Positions 1 to 10,677 are shown, numbered from the stretch's first letter. The stretch is 64,000 bases of DNA from Guyanagaster necrorhizus (GCF_019112545.1 NW_025064933.1:62001-126000), one strand, 5' to 3'. Program-made: numbers and translations. Notes: generated from the sequence alone by a model not told the origin.

Positions 1-1609
1 TAAACTTCAGATCCTCCTCTTTGTGGACTTTGATGTATTTTTGATACTGCTAGATCTTCTTTTGAATTTCCATACCTTGCTTTGACTTTAAAAAATACAA
101 CATTGTCCATTGGGATTTTTTATCTGTGAAGCTTATGTAATATCTTTCACCATGGATACTCTGAATTTAGGTTGGCCCCTATAGATCCAAAAATGTCATT
201 TCTCCTATTTCAGTATAGTCTCTTTTGGCTTTCTGTGGAAATGGCTTAGTATGATATTTGGCTTTTATGCAAGCTATGCAATCTGTCTGAGGTTTGGCTG
301 ACTCATCTATATCCATCCCCTTGACTATTTTCTTCCTAAATAGTCTCTTTACTGATCCCATGTTTAAGTGGCCTAATGTTTTGTGCCACTTTTGCCATGA
401 TCAGGCTGATTTCATAGTATGGGCCTGAGTTATTTCTGGAACAATGATGTCAAGGCTGTACAGCTTTGATATTTTATCTCTATGGCTGATTATCTTGCCA
501 TGTGGTGAGATAATATCTATTCTGGACTCTTTGAATTTGAGTTCAAATCCAGCATCTATAATGCACCTTATCAACATAAGATTGAATAGTGCATCAGGAC
601 AGTGGATACACCCTTTTAGTGTGACTAGAGTGATCTTTTCTCCTTCAACCATTTTAATCTTGATAGTTCCCCTTTCTAAGCCTTTGGATTTGCCTACACC
701 AATGACTTCATGTTCTAGAGTTTCAATATAGTCAGAAAAATATAATCTATTTTTGACTATATGTCTGATAGTGCCAGAGTCCCCTAGTCATAATACTCCT
801 GAGAGTGAGATAAGTGTGACATCTGTTGCACAAAATATGTAGTCTTCTTCTTCTGAGTCTAATTTGGCAACATGTGCCTGAGTCTGGCCCTTTTCCTTCT
901 CTTTCCATGACTTTCTAGAATTCTTCTTCCTATTTGAGCAATTTGTCCTGATGTGACCAGTTTCCTCACATTCATAACATGTGACTTTTGGATTGAACTT
1001 CTTGCCATATGCTGCAAGTGTTATGATCTGATCAGAAGTCTTTTCCTTTAATCAGATGTCTTTCTGAAGAATTTGGAAAATCAACTTGTAAGAATCTTTT
1101 AAGTCAGCAGTATCCACTGATGAGATAAATGAATTTCATGATTCCAGGAGTGATATAAGCAGTGTAATAGAGAAGTCCTCCTCCTCAACTTTCTGCTTAA
1201 GAGATGCCAGCTCCTTCTGATAGGACCTCAAAGTTCTAATATGCTCCTCTATATTTCCTTTTTCTTCACACTGAGCTCTGAAGAATTTCCTTCTGACAAG
1301 GATAATTCTCATGGGTCCCCTGGACTCATACATATCTTTTAGAGCTTTTCAGACTTCTGCTGAAGTCTTTGAACCAGCAATATATATCAGTGGGCCATCT
1401 GAAACCTGCAATCTTATTGTTGAAAGAGCCTTCCTATTGCTCTTCTTCTAATCTGCCACCAGTGTCATGTCTATCAGGGCTGGAGTGCTTTCATCTGCAT
1501 AATCAATTAGTCCTAAATTGATTAGAATATTGATCATCTTGATTTTCCACATTGGGTAATTTTCTAAGCTCTTAAGAGGGTTAATTCTATATATGGACTG
1601 ACTATCCAT
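1..1609 (-). mobile_element. Ty1/copia retrotransposon relic, gag to early integrase (partial)
   Basis: Reading leftward from an ATG at 1609, the frame gives a copia-type gag opening (an ENYPMWKIKMINIL-like block). Near 940-985 follows a CCHC zinc knuckle (CYECEETGHIRTNC). Further left come the pre-protease region, a GAG-pre-integrase domain (HKTLGHL, then CIACIKAKYH) near 180-430, and the first integrase block ending at the window edge. The frame is broken by several TAG/TGA codons, one of them where the conserved Trp of the integrase D-L-W-G-P block should be. The stretch has essentially no CpG, so the stops look like C-to-T or G-to-A decay. A primer-binding-like stretch lies at 1678-1692 and a TG-starting LTR edge is likely at 1693. 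RT/RNaseH and the other LTR would lie outside the window. Dead element; the family assignment is firm. Confidence 0.9.
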
Positions 1610-2254
1610 GTGGTTCTATATGTGTACATAAAGTACAAAAGGGTGTAAAGTGAGTAGCAATGTAAGTTTAGTTATAGCCAGAGCCCATAACCTGTTATAA
1701 ATAGAGAGCAGAGTAATGTACAAAAGATTAGAATTAGCCTCTTGAGAGAGAGACATTCTACTTAAATACATTTTGTATTATTTCAAGATCTTTCTATGGG
1801 ATACTAAATAAGTCTAGATCATGATCTAAGTCAGCTGCCACTGACTGGTATTGTATCTTTGAGTACATTCTCATACTTACTCAGGATTACTATTTCAACA
1901 TCTGTATTTAAGCTGCTAAGTCTGGCTTTGGGTAAGAGGTTTGTCATGGGCTGATGGGATGTTTATTGGGATTCTGGAATGTCATGTAGAGGGAGGTTGG
2001 GGGTTATATTTTGTAGAATGTGTCAGATGTGTTGGAATTCCTAGTAATATTGAATTGCCCAGGCAGTGATTGATTGGTGTTCATGGTACAGCTGTATGAT
2101 CACCAATAATTCTAATAATATACTGATGATAGAGGCAAGGAGTTCAAAGAACTCATGATCAAAGTTAGAGTCTGATAGGTTGATGTCAATAAAGGGCATT
2201 TGGTTTCCTTCACACTAATTGTGTGTAAGAAAAGAGAAGAAGAAGCTTTGAGCT
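1610..2254. other. probable degraded LTR and leader of the copia relic
   Basis: No coding frame is visible. A candidate tRNA primer-binding complement lies at 1678-1692, next to TGTTAT at 1693 as expected for an LTR terminus. I could not find a matching CA end or a second LTR copy, so the LTR length is unknown. The stretch is AT-rich and CpG-free like its neighbours. Confidence 0.4.
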
Positions 2255-2899
2255 AATTGTTAGACTCAAGCCACATGTGATCAGAAACATGTGATAAACT
2301 AATGTGCTTTTGCATTCAAGACTTTCACTAGAGTTCACTTATTGTGCCTTTTGACCAGTATGCTTTAAGGCCTTTAGAGATAGCTCAAGAGTAGAATGAG
2401 ATAGAATAAACTTTAGCTTGAAGCTGAGGATTACCAGCAAGAGTGAGCTGTCTTATATACTGTACAGGTCAAGGATAAATATACTACTGCCTATTGTATA
2501 TTGTTGAGTCCTTTGTGCCCATTGTCTTTGAGCACTGTTACTGTACACAAAAAGTTTGTTATGCATCATTGGGCAACACTGTTGCATCGAAAGACAATGA
2601 CCAACTGGGCTTGTTGTGATGACTAAGCCTGTCCTGTGGTTCTAAGTGCTGGTCTAAGTGCTCTGACTAAGCATAAATAGGGGTTATTCTCATGTCAAAG
2701 AAGTAAAAGGTGAAAAATCATAACACTCAGCTTCAAGCTAAAGTTTATCTATATCACTTCACTCTCAAGCTTTCTTGCAAAGGCCTTAAAGCATATTGGT
2801 TAATAGAGCACAACAAGTGGACTCTAGTATGACTGTATAAATATAATACAGTGCTAGTTTATCTTGTGTTCTGATTATATGTGACTTGAGTCTAATAAT
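2255..2899. repeat. large imperfect inverted repeat (hairpin), arms about 174 bp
   Basis: The left arm, 2255-2428, matches the reverse complement of 2726-2899. Shared blocks include the TTAGACTCAAG, TATGCTTTAAGGCCTTT and AACTTTAGCTTGAAGCTGAG segments. By eye about 75-80% of positions agree. The spacer, 2429-2725, holds no clear gene. A transcript through it could fold into a long hairpin. It could be two LTR fragments in opposite orientation or a MITE-like element; no target-site duplication was resolved. It contains the only CpG I saw between 1 and 4989, at 2588. Confidence 0.7.
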
Positions 2900-2989
2900 C
2901 AGTTAGTGCATTGAGCATAAAAATACACAGAAATAGGTCAGAACTGGATATGCTCATATATGTGAATGTTGAGATCAACTAGCCTGTTG

Positions 2990-3476
2990 GTTGTGACTAT
3001 CACATGCTTGAATGGCTGTAGCAAACACTGAATGCTTACTGAATTAAGTTCATCTGGACTATTGATCCCTCTTATTCATGATAGATTGCCAGCTTGTCTC
3101 AAACATATTTTGCAGTGGAGTTTTTGATAGAGTTCATAAAATCCTTTTCAGCTTTGACTGCTTTTAGGTTTATGAAGCCATGGATGGCTCAATTCTTCAT
3201 CTGCCAATTCATATAGGCTCAAGGTTCAACAGTACAGTTAGAGCAAGGAAGGCAGTCAAGATGATGACCATCAATGCCACCTGATATAGTGAGGCAGTTG
3301 AGCACATTGGCTTTCCATTCTTGCCAGTTATTAACTTTTTTGTTGAGAGATGCAGCAGTGAATAATGAAGATTGAATGGTGAAAATAGAAATAAATCACT
3401 TTAGCACATCAGTAGGTAGAGGAGTGAGGGATGGTGCAGTATCACTTTGAGTGACATCAGGCATTGACATTGTCAT
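2990..3476 (-). pseudogene. second copia-type gag relic
   Basis: From ATG 3476 leftward the conceptual frame reads like a copia gag N-terminal half: NNWQEWKANVLNCLTISGG, then a W-x-x-x-N block, and AKYVxDKLAIYHExEGSIVQM. This matches the usual 'W..W...v...L...g' and 'aWd.L...y...g' layout of basidiomycete copia gag proteins. Several stops interrupt it (for example after DVLK, and at the Trp before DKL), as expected from transition decay. No knuckle or pol was found to the left. The strand is the same as the 1-1609 element, but the sequence differs, so it is a separate insertion. Confidence 0.65.
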
Positions 3477-4186
3477 ATGAGTGGCTCAGAGACACAAGGA
3501 GGTTTCTTTCAACAAAGATGTGGATTACAGGCAAAAACATCAGTGACAAGATATAAACAGTGTGGATTCCAACTCTTGACTTTAGAGCATGAGACAAATA
3601 CTCACAACCTGTTAAAATTCAAAGCCTATAGAAGTAGTAGCTCAGTCTGAACATGTTAGAATATAGAAGGACTGAGAAAAGAGCTGTGTGATGAGGTAAG
3701 CCTATAATTACTTGTCTGAGAAACAATGGAACATCCTTAGTGTTTGCTGATGCATTGTCATGTATTTCAGATGCCAACAAAAATAAAATAAAAAAGATAA
3801 TGTGAAAAAGCATAATTTCTCAAAGATGAGTGAGGCAGTAAGAAGACAGAAAGTGATGACATTGTATTTGTATCTCTAGTGTACATGATCTCTACACCAG
3901 AGGGCCAAAAGTGAAAGGAAATTGAAACTATTTTAAAAGTAGCAAAGTGCATTCCCATAGTTGAAACCAAAATTGAGTCATGGTAACTGGCAGCAGAGTT
4001 TCAATTTACATACTTAAACAAGCAGGCACCTGGCATGTTTCTCACTCTCATTGACAATGATGACAATACCATAGACAGTACTGATGATGACATTGATGTC
4101 TCTGCCAGTATCAGTTCTATTTTCTTCTTGCTGCTGCTCAATCACATGATCTTCTATTTTCTATCTCTTTTGCAGTCTATATCATC
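3477..4186. other. CpG-free region without a recognisable gene
   Basis: Short open frames near 3619-3970 have no family signature and the CpG-free composition of the surrounding relics. The last 40 nt before 4187 loosely resemble the leader of the intact Argonaute gene (a TCTTCTATTTTCTATCTC-like pyrimidine run before the start codon). The copied segment may therefore include some 5' UTR. Confidence 0.4.
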
Positions 4187-4790
4187 ATGAGTCAACCTTT
4201 CAGAGATGGTCCAGAATAAGGCCAAGACATATTCAGCATCCCTATCATCTACAAGGAAAAAAAGTTCCAACAGGGATATCTGACCATCTGATGCCAGAGA
4301 ACTAGAATAATCTTACTGATACCCCTCAAAATATACTAGCCAGATCAAAGCATCCAACACTCCTAACTTTTGTATTCTGGGTGAGTCTATCATTTTGCAC
4401 TCTAATTTCTTTGCTGTATGGCTCTCCAAGGGTTTTTAGCTCAAGTATGAAATCAAGATTGAGCCAGTGACTCTTTTGAACAAGTGCAAGGACTGTATTT
4501 TCCAGTTGCTTGAGGCTTGCCCTCAGGTTCATCTCTCTCTAGACTCTATTGCTCATGAGAGAAGTATGTGCCTCATATCTGCCAACAAATTACCTGATTT
4601 GCATATAGCAGTTCCATTTGATGAAGAGAGCCAGGCTGGAACTGTCACATACCAGATATCCATCATCTTCAAGTGCATTTCCTATGATTCTTGTTTCACT
4701 AGGCTTTCATGTATTCTCTTTAGATATCTCAATGCTGATGAGGGTTGCTGAGATTATGATTTGCTTTCATGCTGTCCTGTTGTAACACTA
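4187..4790 (+). pseudogene. Argonaute 5'-end relic (N-terminal domain), CpG-stripped
   Basis: The conceptual translation follows the N-terminus of the intact Argonaute at 18426-21740 residue by residue in long stretches. It starts with ATGAGTC at 4187 against ATGAGTC in the intact gene. Later it gives SIILHSNFFAVWLSKG (intact SIILRSNFFAMKLPKG), YEIKIEPVTL, KDCIFQLLEACPQVHLSL (intact KDRIFQLLEARPEVHPSL), HIAVPF and VTYQISIIFK. After an intron-like gap comes RYLNAD then DYD. Retaining the intron position points to a DNA-level copy, not a retrocopy. In-frame stops (after the KGF block; before DYD) and Arg codons turned to Cys or stop fit loss of CpG. Homology fades after about 4790; PAZ, MID and PIWI parts are absent. 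Confidence 0.85.
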
Positions 4791-5308
4791 TGTAGCTAAT
4801 GAATGATCTTTTGAATATATATCATTGATGTTTCTACTGTATGAATTATCTGACTGTCAAGAAGCTGAAACTAAGAGTCTGGGTTGTTTCCATTTGGTGA
4901 TGAAGGTCAGAAAGCAAGATTCAATTTTAAACATTCAATGCAGGAATGATCCCTTCATCTTGCCTTTCAGAAGTTAGAACCTGTAATCTCGGTGCCACCT
5001 GGTTGAATGCTGGTGCAGATGGCAAACCTCATGCCAGGTGTGGCACAGGATCTGGCGCCACCAACGCCCAGAGTCACATCGACTCGGAAATGTCAATATT
5101 CTGGTATATTGCCGATCCGAGTTGCCCAAATTCTGGGGTACAAAGCTAGTCGACCGTGGTAAAACCCGATGCTCGTGACTGCATCATTACCCTTTAAGTA
5201 ATCATCTCCGTGAATCCGAGACCCTCGTCCTTCTTTCACACTCGCCACCACTTCATCCTGTTTTTGGACCACATTCTTCTCGCCGTTCTTCATATTCTGC
5301 CCTCAGAA
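4791..5308. other. edge of the CpG-free block, then SUMO upstream region
   Basis: No gene seen. CpG-free sequence runs to 4989 and normal CpG content starts at 4990. The last 300 bp before the SUMO start codon are its presumed promoter and leader, with no clear TATA box. Confidence 0.5.
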
Positions 5309-5848
5309 ATGTCAGAAGAGCGAGAAGATACCAAGCTGAAGATCAACATCACCATCAAATATGGAGGCGAGGAAGACAAGAGTACATTCGCGTTTAATCT
5401 CACCATCCAGAGATAACAGTCGCCATAAAGCGGACGACAAAATTTGCTAAAGTATTTGCAGTTGCAGAGGTGTGCTTTTTACATGTTCCGACGCGTTTAG
5501 TTGGCTAACCAGGAGCGTTTAGAAAAAGTTCGAGAAAGATCCTGGTTAGAATCATGTCCCCCCTTTCCTCCCTTTTATGTTTTCATATCATGTAACTGGG
5601 TACAGGTACATTGAAATTTGTTCTGAACGGGGATAGACTACGTCCTGAAGAGACTTTAGGAGATGTATGTGGTTGTAATCTTTCTTTGGTGGCACTGACC
5701 TATAACTTGCGTCGGTCTAGCACGACATAGAGGAGGATGATATAATTTATGCACTTTTGGAGCAGGTAGGCCTGCCACCCCCCTTTTATCTTCTTTCTGC
5801 TGATGCCTCTTACAGCGAGGAGGCGTGCCCTGTCTCATTTTTGCCTAG
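5309..5848 (+). CDS. SMT3: SUMO (small ubiquitin-like modifier)
   Basis: Six exons: 5309-5381, 5411-5469, 5523-5544, 5606-5664, 5721-5765 and 5816-5848. They total 291 nt and encode 96 aa. SUMO signatures are VAIKRTTKFAKVF, GTLKFVLNGDRLRPEETLGD and EEDDIIYALLEQ, then RGG, the conjugation diglycine, with a seven-residue tail that a Ulp-type protease would remove. SUMO is ligated to lysines of nuclear proteins by E1 Aos1-Uba2 and E2 Ubc9. The last exon is what supplies the RGG; without it the protein would end without a diglycine, which supports the model. The first intron would be only 29 nt (GTACAT...CCAG); reading through it gives a stop, so either it is spliced or the gene carries a small insertion. 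Neighbours are unrelated. Confidence 0.85.
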
Positions 5849-6206
5849 TGCTTCCCCTATTATCGCGATATCATTATAATTTTCGGTCATGCATTTACTC
5901 TAATCTACAGGCCCCATGTCAAGTATGTGAGCTTATACTAATTATGCATAACATCAGATAACATGAAAGAACTGATGTCCTCTGAGACGAAAAGACATCC
6001 CTCCGTAGTGTCAAGCCGTAGACGCATGATATTCAGCCGTATTCGTCTTCATGTTCCTGATTGGCGATCTTACTGGTGGAGTTCAAATTGTGGAAATGAA
6101 AAACTCAAATTGCGAGAGAAGGCATAACGTGGTATCGTATCAAAACAAGCGCGGTATCAATCAGAGTCCCGGATCCGAATCATAAATACGCGGAAAGTCC
6201 ATTCAT
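5849..6206. other. convergent intergenic region
   Basis: This lies between the SUMO stop and the stop of the opposite-strand dsRNA-binding gene. No frame or repeat was recognised; presumably the two 3' UTRs. Confidence 0.5.
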
Positions 6207-6586
6207 CTACCCAGTCCTCCTCAGGTAGGCAAGCGCCTGATTCGACGCCGCGTCTTTAGCGATGTACTTTTGCGACCCTGTGCCAATACCACGAACGACT
6301 CCATCGACTGTAAAAAATTCGTCAGAAAAGATTGTAAGCCGTCATTGAGAAGCTCACTTTTGCAGGTCATCGTCCAAGTAGGAGCATTTGAAGGGCCAGA
6401 GCGTGACTCAAGCCAGCTGACGGCTTCGAGACGGTTCTGTCTTTGAAAATCTAGAGGACTATTAGTAACGGTCCGCGATCAGATTCAGAAAGGATTACAG
6501 TTGTTGAGACCACTGGTTCCAACTGTAAAGCTGTAAGAAAGAGCAGCCAAAGGTCTAGAGGGTGACTAGCCTTCATTGGCAGGCAT
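6207..6586 (-). CDS. mini double-stranded RNA-binding protein (single dsRBD)
   Basis: Exons on the minus strand: 6567-6586, 6499-6530, 6358-6450 and 6207-6307, giving 81 aa. The whole protein is one dsRBD. It opens with GLNNYFQRQNRLEAVSW (helix 1), then APTWTMTCKIDGVVRGIGTG (strands), then the signature helix SQKYIAKDAASNQALAYL, matching the family's K-x-x-A-K-x-x-A-A-x-x-A-L layout. The usual KKxAK lysine pair is QKYIAK here, so one RNA-contacting lysine is changed. Nothing else is attached: no helicase, RNase III or kinase domain. Such proteins bind dsRNA and can act as Dicer partners or inhibitors; which applies here is unknown. The first intron (36 nt, donor GTCACC) is the weakest part of the model. 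Confidence 0.8.
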
Positions 6587-7758
6587 CGCTGTTCAGTCAA
6601 GTTCGTGTTTCTGCAGAGCTCATCCTTCAAACAAAGAGTTTTATAGCCAGTTAGCGAGAACGGCGACCTCCACGATTTCATTTCGCGTTCATGTCTCATC
6701 ATCCGCTGCTCAAAGAACCCCAGCAATGTCCGCCCGAGAATTAAAACGCGACGGCGAGATGGAAGTCTTTCTAAAGTCGAAAGACATGAACGCCGCACTA
6801 CGATCATGAAAACTAAGGCACCATCGACGCGATATTGTCATGAGGCGGTTTACTGGTTGCCTCTGAGGAATTCGTGGGAAGGTACCATAGCAAGCTTGGT
6901 TATATCTCGACTTTGCATTCCGTCGTCTGACCAATGTATCACAACACGAGGTGCAGTGTGCGAAAGAGACTCGCTGTAATTGCCGAGCACGGGTGCGCCA
7001 AGGCCATCGGCCTAGCGGTTCAAAAGTGACTACAGTGTTACAAGTCCATTTTGTGAAGAGACGAAAGCGAGCTTATGACACGGATATGACGTCAGCTGAA
7101 ACTGATAACTCTCAATGGACAGGATGAAATCACGCATGAACCAATAAGATTTGGTTTTCAAAACATCATTAGGAGAAAAGAAGATCTTCTGAGACGTGCT
7201 CATTGGATGGATCTAAAATCAGCAGCGCGGCCGACAACGACAAACGCATGAGTCTGTGCCTGTTCAGCATGCCGAGCCACTCACGGGAAAAGAAATGAGA
7301 CTTCATTAGAAGAGAAGGAAGTCAGTGAGAAAGCTCCTGAGAAGGCGCGTTAACGTCCAGAAACAAAGACGATAGCTCAGTTCCGAGAGTCCACAGCCAG
7401 AAGGTATGTGGGCTTGCGATATGGATAGGAGCCGTACTTTCCGCGCGGTAACAAAGTACAGTTTCATAACCTCCCTTACCGATTATGGCCAAGCCGTGCA
7501 GAGGGGACATGAAAAGAGAACCAGCATCACGAAGCAGTCAGCAGACCAGCCGACTGTCGGACATTCGTCGAACACAATCGCGGGCACGACAACGTTTGTA
7601 GTCGGGCGACATAGACTTAAAGTCATACATGTTGAACGAAACGGAAAAATCAAATACATCTGCACAGGGAGTATGTCAGATCTGCAATTAAAAGAAGAAA
7701 ACAAAGGCGCACGGCATATGTAAAGTAAAAAGATACAGATCCAGTAGTCGCGGTCTAG
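6587..7758. other. intergenic, no gene recognised
   Basis: This lies upstream of the dsRBD gene and downstream of DPH3. Open frames near 7406-7723 lack family signatures and introns that join. I see no repeat or RNA gene. Confidence 0.4.
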
Positions 7759-8139
7759 TCATGCCTTACTGTCTTCCTCGGCATCACCAAGGGTAAGTTT
7801 TTCGATAGCATCCTGAAAATACTCGTCATCGCTGCTCCCGCTCTTTCCCTCGCCACCGCTCTCATCCTCCTCATCCTCCTCTTCATCTTCGTAATCCAGC
7901 TATATCCCATCGGGTAAGCCTTTCTCACCAAGGAATAACCAGAGAAGTCGACTCACAGGATCATAAATGACACGAATGATGAGACTGCAACTGGGACAGG
8001 TAGCAATATCTTCATAATTGGCTAGTTGCTGTCGTGAAATTTCGAAGCGGTCTCCGCAGGGACATGGGTAGTGATAGACACGCTTCGAAGCATCCCACAC
8101 CATGTCTTCTATTTCAATCTCGTCGTAGTAGGCGCCCAT
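7759..8139 (-). CDS. DPH3: diphthamide biosynthesis protein 3 (CSL zinc finger)
   Basis: Two exons, 7957-8139 and 7759-7899, encode 107 aa. The N-terminal 60 residues are a complete CSL (DPH-type) domain: YDEIEIEDM, then CPCGDRFEI, and the second knuckle [13 protein letters not shown]. This is the C-x-C...C-x2-C set that holds the Fe/Zn. DPH3/KTI11 donates electrons to Dph1-Dph2 in the first step of diphthamide formation on eEF2, and also serves Elongator-dependent tRNA modification. The second exon adds an acidic Asp/Glu/Ser-rich tail of about 45 residues, common in fungal homologues. It is transcribed divergently from the GH43 gene over a gap of about 430 bp. Confidence 0.95.
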
Positions 8140-8570
8140 ATGGAGTCTTACGAAAAAATCTAGCCAGGCAATACGGACATGAAGTGATAGTAAAAGAGAG
8201 AGAGCACGGCGGCCTCTGATTCCGAGATCCGGTGTTTGGTAAACATGACGATCCCAAATAAGCCGCTCCAGCGGCCCGACTATGCTCGACGGACATTAGC
8301 GGCTCCTTTGACCATAGCAGGACAAAAGTTGGGATTTTATACCGGGTGGACTTCTCTTCTACAGCGCTGCCTCCCAGTATTCTAATACTAAACTATAAGT
8401 ACCATAATATTGGTCCCTTTATTCCCGCTGCTACCGGACGGCCCGACTGCAGCCTCCCGACTAAAAACCGCCACCATCCAGCTGACCTCCGGGAATAGCA
8501 TATATACGAGCAGAAAAATACTGGTATCTTCAAGACCCCAAGTCTTTGCAAATACTCTCATTTTCCCCCA
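8140..8570. promoter_or_regulatory. shared promoter region of DPH3 and GH43
   Basis: Divergent start codons at 8139 (minus) and 8571 (plus) leave 431 bp for both promoters. A TATA-like CATATATAC sits at 8499-8507, about 65 bp before the GH43 start. No operator could be assigned. Confidence 0.45.
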
Positions 8571-10677
8571 ATGCCACGCCTTCTCTCTTCGCTGGGGATT
8601 GTCGGAGTCGGTATGCCGCGGTGCTGTATCAGGAGAACATCATTCTCATTTCTCGCAGCACTGGTTCGCGCATTGATTAATCCAATACTCCCAGGCTTCA
8701 ATCCGGACCCTTCTATACTGAGCGTAGGATCGAATTACTTTATTGCTACGTCCACGTTCGAGTACTTTCCTGGTGTCCCCATTTATCACAGCACGAATCT
8801 CGTAGACTGGGAGCTCATTGGGCACGGATTGACCAGACCATTACAGCTGTCGCTTCTTGGCACACCATCAGATGCGGGTCAGTGTGATACTTCCATATCT
8901 GTCTGTGACCTGGGCGCTAAGCGTGATGAACCTGAAGGCGTTTGGGCCCCAACTCTGAGATTCCACAGAGGAGTATATTATCTCGTGTGCACGACTAGAT
9001 ATGTCTACACTCGTACGTCCACCATCATATTATGCGTCATCACATTTGCTCATGTCTGTAAAGCGGAATTCAGGCTCTTCCCTCGAAGCTTCTACGTTTC
9101 CACAGAAGACATATCTTCAGGAGAATGGAGTGATCCGGTGTATTTTGGTATGTGTTCTGTATTTCTTACGTTACGTTCATTCCATCAAACTTAATGTTTC
9201 ATCCAGACTTTCTTGGATATGACGCAGATCTGTTCTGGGATACAAACGGTGATGTAAGGGTAGTTTTGTGCTATACAAGTCGAGCTGAAAGCCTCCCTAA
9301 AGGTATATGCTACATGGACCGGAATAAACAACGCCGTGGATAAAATCTACGGCATCTACCAGAGCAAAATTGATCTCCTTACAGGAGATTCTCTCACTGG
9401 TGATAAACTCATCTTCAACGGCACTCTTCCCAACGATTCGACGTCTAGGCCTGAAGGTCCACATGTATATTTGATCAACGGAACTTACTACCTCATGATC
9501 GCAGAAGGTTAACATCCTAGTTAATTATGGTTTAATACTTGCGACTCACACCTCCAATCCCGTAGGCGGTACGGGTGTTCATCATCAAGCAACCATCCAG
9601 CGTGGTCCGTCACCGTCAGGGCCTTGGGAAAATAATCCTAGCAACCCGATCATTTACAATGGCGCTGACCTTTCACTGGCCGTGCAGTCTACTGGCCATG
9701 CCGGTTTCATGCAAGCAGCGGACGGAACCTGGTGGGGCTCTTGCCTGGGAACCGTACCACAGAGCGGGAACTTTAGCTACCAGCAACTCGGTAAGTATGT
9801 GTACTCTGCTCTTGGCACAGGCATTAACCCGTCGTCCTTCTTTTCAGGACGCCAGACCTTCTTGTTCCCCGTGACATGGGAAGAAGGCTGGCCTGTAATC
9901 AACGAAGGCCGGCCCCTGAGTCTTCATATGGGCGGTATTCTGGAAGACAAGTCCCCGCTCTCTTCATATACCAATGGCTTCACCTCGGCGAGTTTGGATA
10001 ATTCGTTCTATTTCGTCCGAAATCCATACAAGGCGTTTCACTCGCTCACTGCCCGGCCAGGGTATCTCAGGTTGAAAGCAAATGGCTACGCACTTGGCGA
10101 CAGGGATAGCGCGGCCATCATAACACGCAAGCAAACCTCTTACGAGGAAACGTTTGAGACAATCCTCGAGTTCTTCCCCACCACTAATTTGATGGAGGCT
10201 GGGTTGAGTGTCTTCTACGGGGACATGATGCATAACGATATCGGAATTACTGGTGACGCTGTGGGGTCTGGGAAGAGGTACATCGTGACGCGGACGCTGG
10301 TGCCTGCGCAACAAATAGGGCCCTGGGGGTTGACTTTTTCCAATAATACAGCCACGACCACGAATCACTACGAGCTTAAGACGACTGACCAGCCCGTACG
10401 GTTGAAGGTCATAGCGACGTCGACAGAGTATATATTGGGACACGCGGAAGGTAGATGGGAATCTTTCGAATATCTCGAGACGTTCAGTAGTGTGTATATG
10501 ACGGTTCCGCCGACAGGGTACGTCCCTTCATCCTTCCTTTAAGGCTTTATGCTCAAATCGCCTCACAGAGCTTTCTTCTTTAAAGGAGCATCCTTCGCAC
10601 TTTGTAACACAGGAAATGGAAGGTCTAGTTCATCACCAGCAGATTTTGGTTACTGGAAACAAATACCGTCGAATTAA
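8571..10677 (+). CDS. glycoside hydrolase family 43 (beta-xylosidase/arabinofuranosidase type)
   Basis: Eight exons (8571-8877, 8938-9012, 9064-9147, 9207-9259, 9303-9507, 9566-9790, 9848-10517, 10569-10677) encode 575 aa. All three catalytic acids of the GH43 five-blade propeller are visible: the general base Asp in GFNPDPS, the pKa-tuning Asp in YDADLFWD, and the general-acid Glu in RPEGPHVY. The C-terminal half (from about residue 320) matches the beta-sandwich domain usually fused to GH43 beta-xylosidases and ends ADFGYWKQIPSN. A hydrophobic N-terminal stretch (SFSFLAALVRA) looks like a short signal; the start may be the second Met, at 8613. Likely role: exo-acting trimming of xylan or arabinan side chains outside the cell. 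The substrate cannot be read from sequence. Confidence 0.92.

Noticed and set aside
2612..2724. Possible solo LTR (TGTTGTGAT...ATAACA) in the hairpin spacer
   Set aside because: Ends look LTR-like but it is too short and lacks a matching copy or a target-site duplication.
6451..6807. 118-aa minus-strand frame overlapping the dsRBD gene
   Set aside because: The dsRBD residues are in another frame with splice joins that rebuild the domain exactly; this frame includes its introns.
9964..10443. 159-aa open frame antisense to the GH43 gene
   Set aside because: The plus strand carries conserved GH43 sequence here; the antisense frame has no signature.
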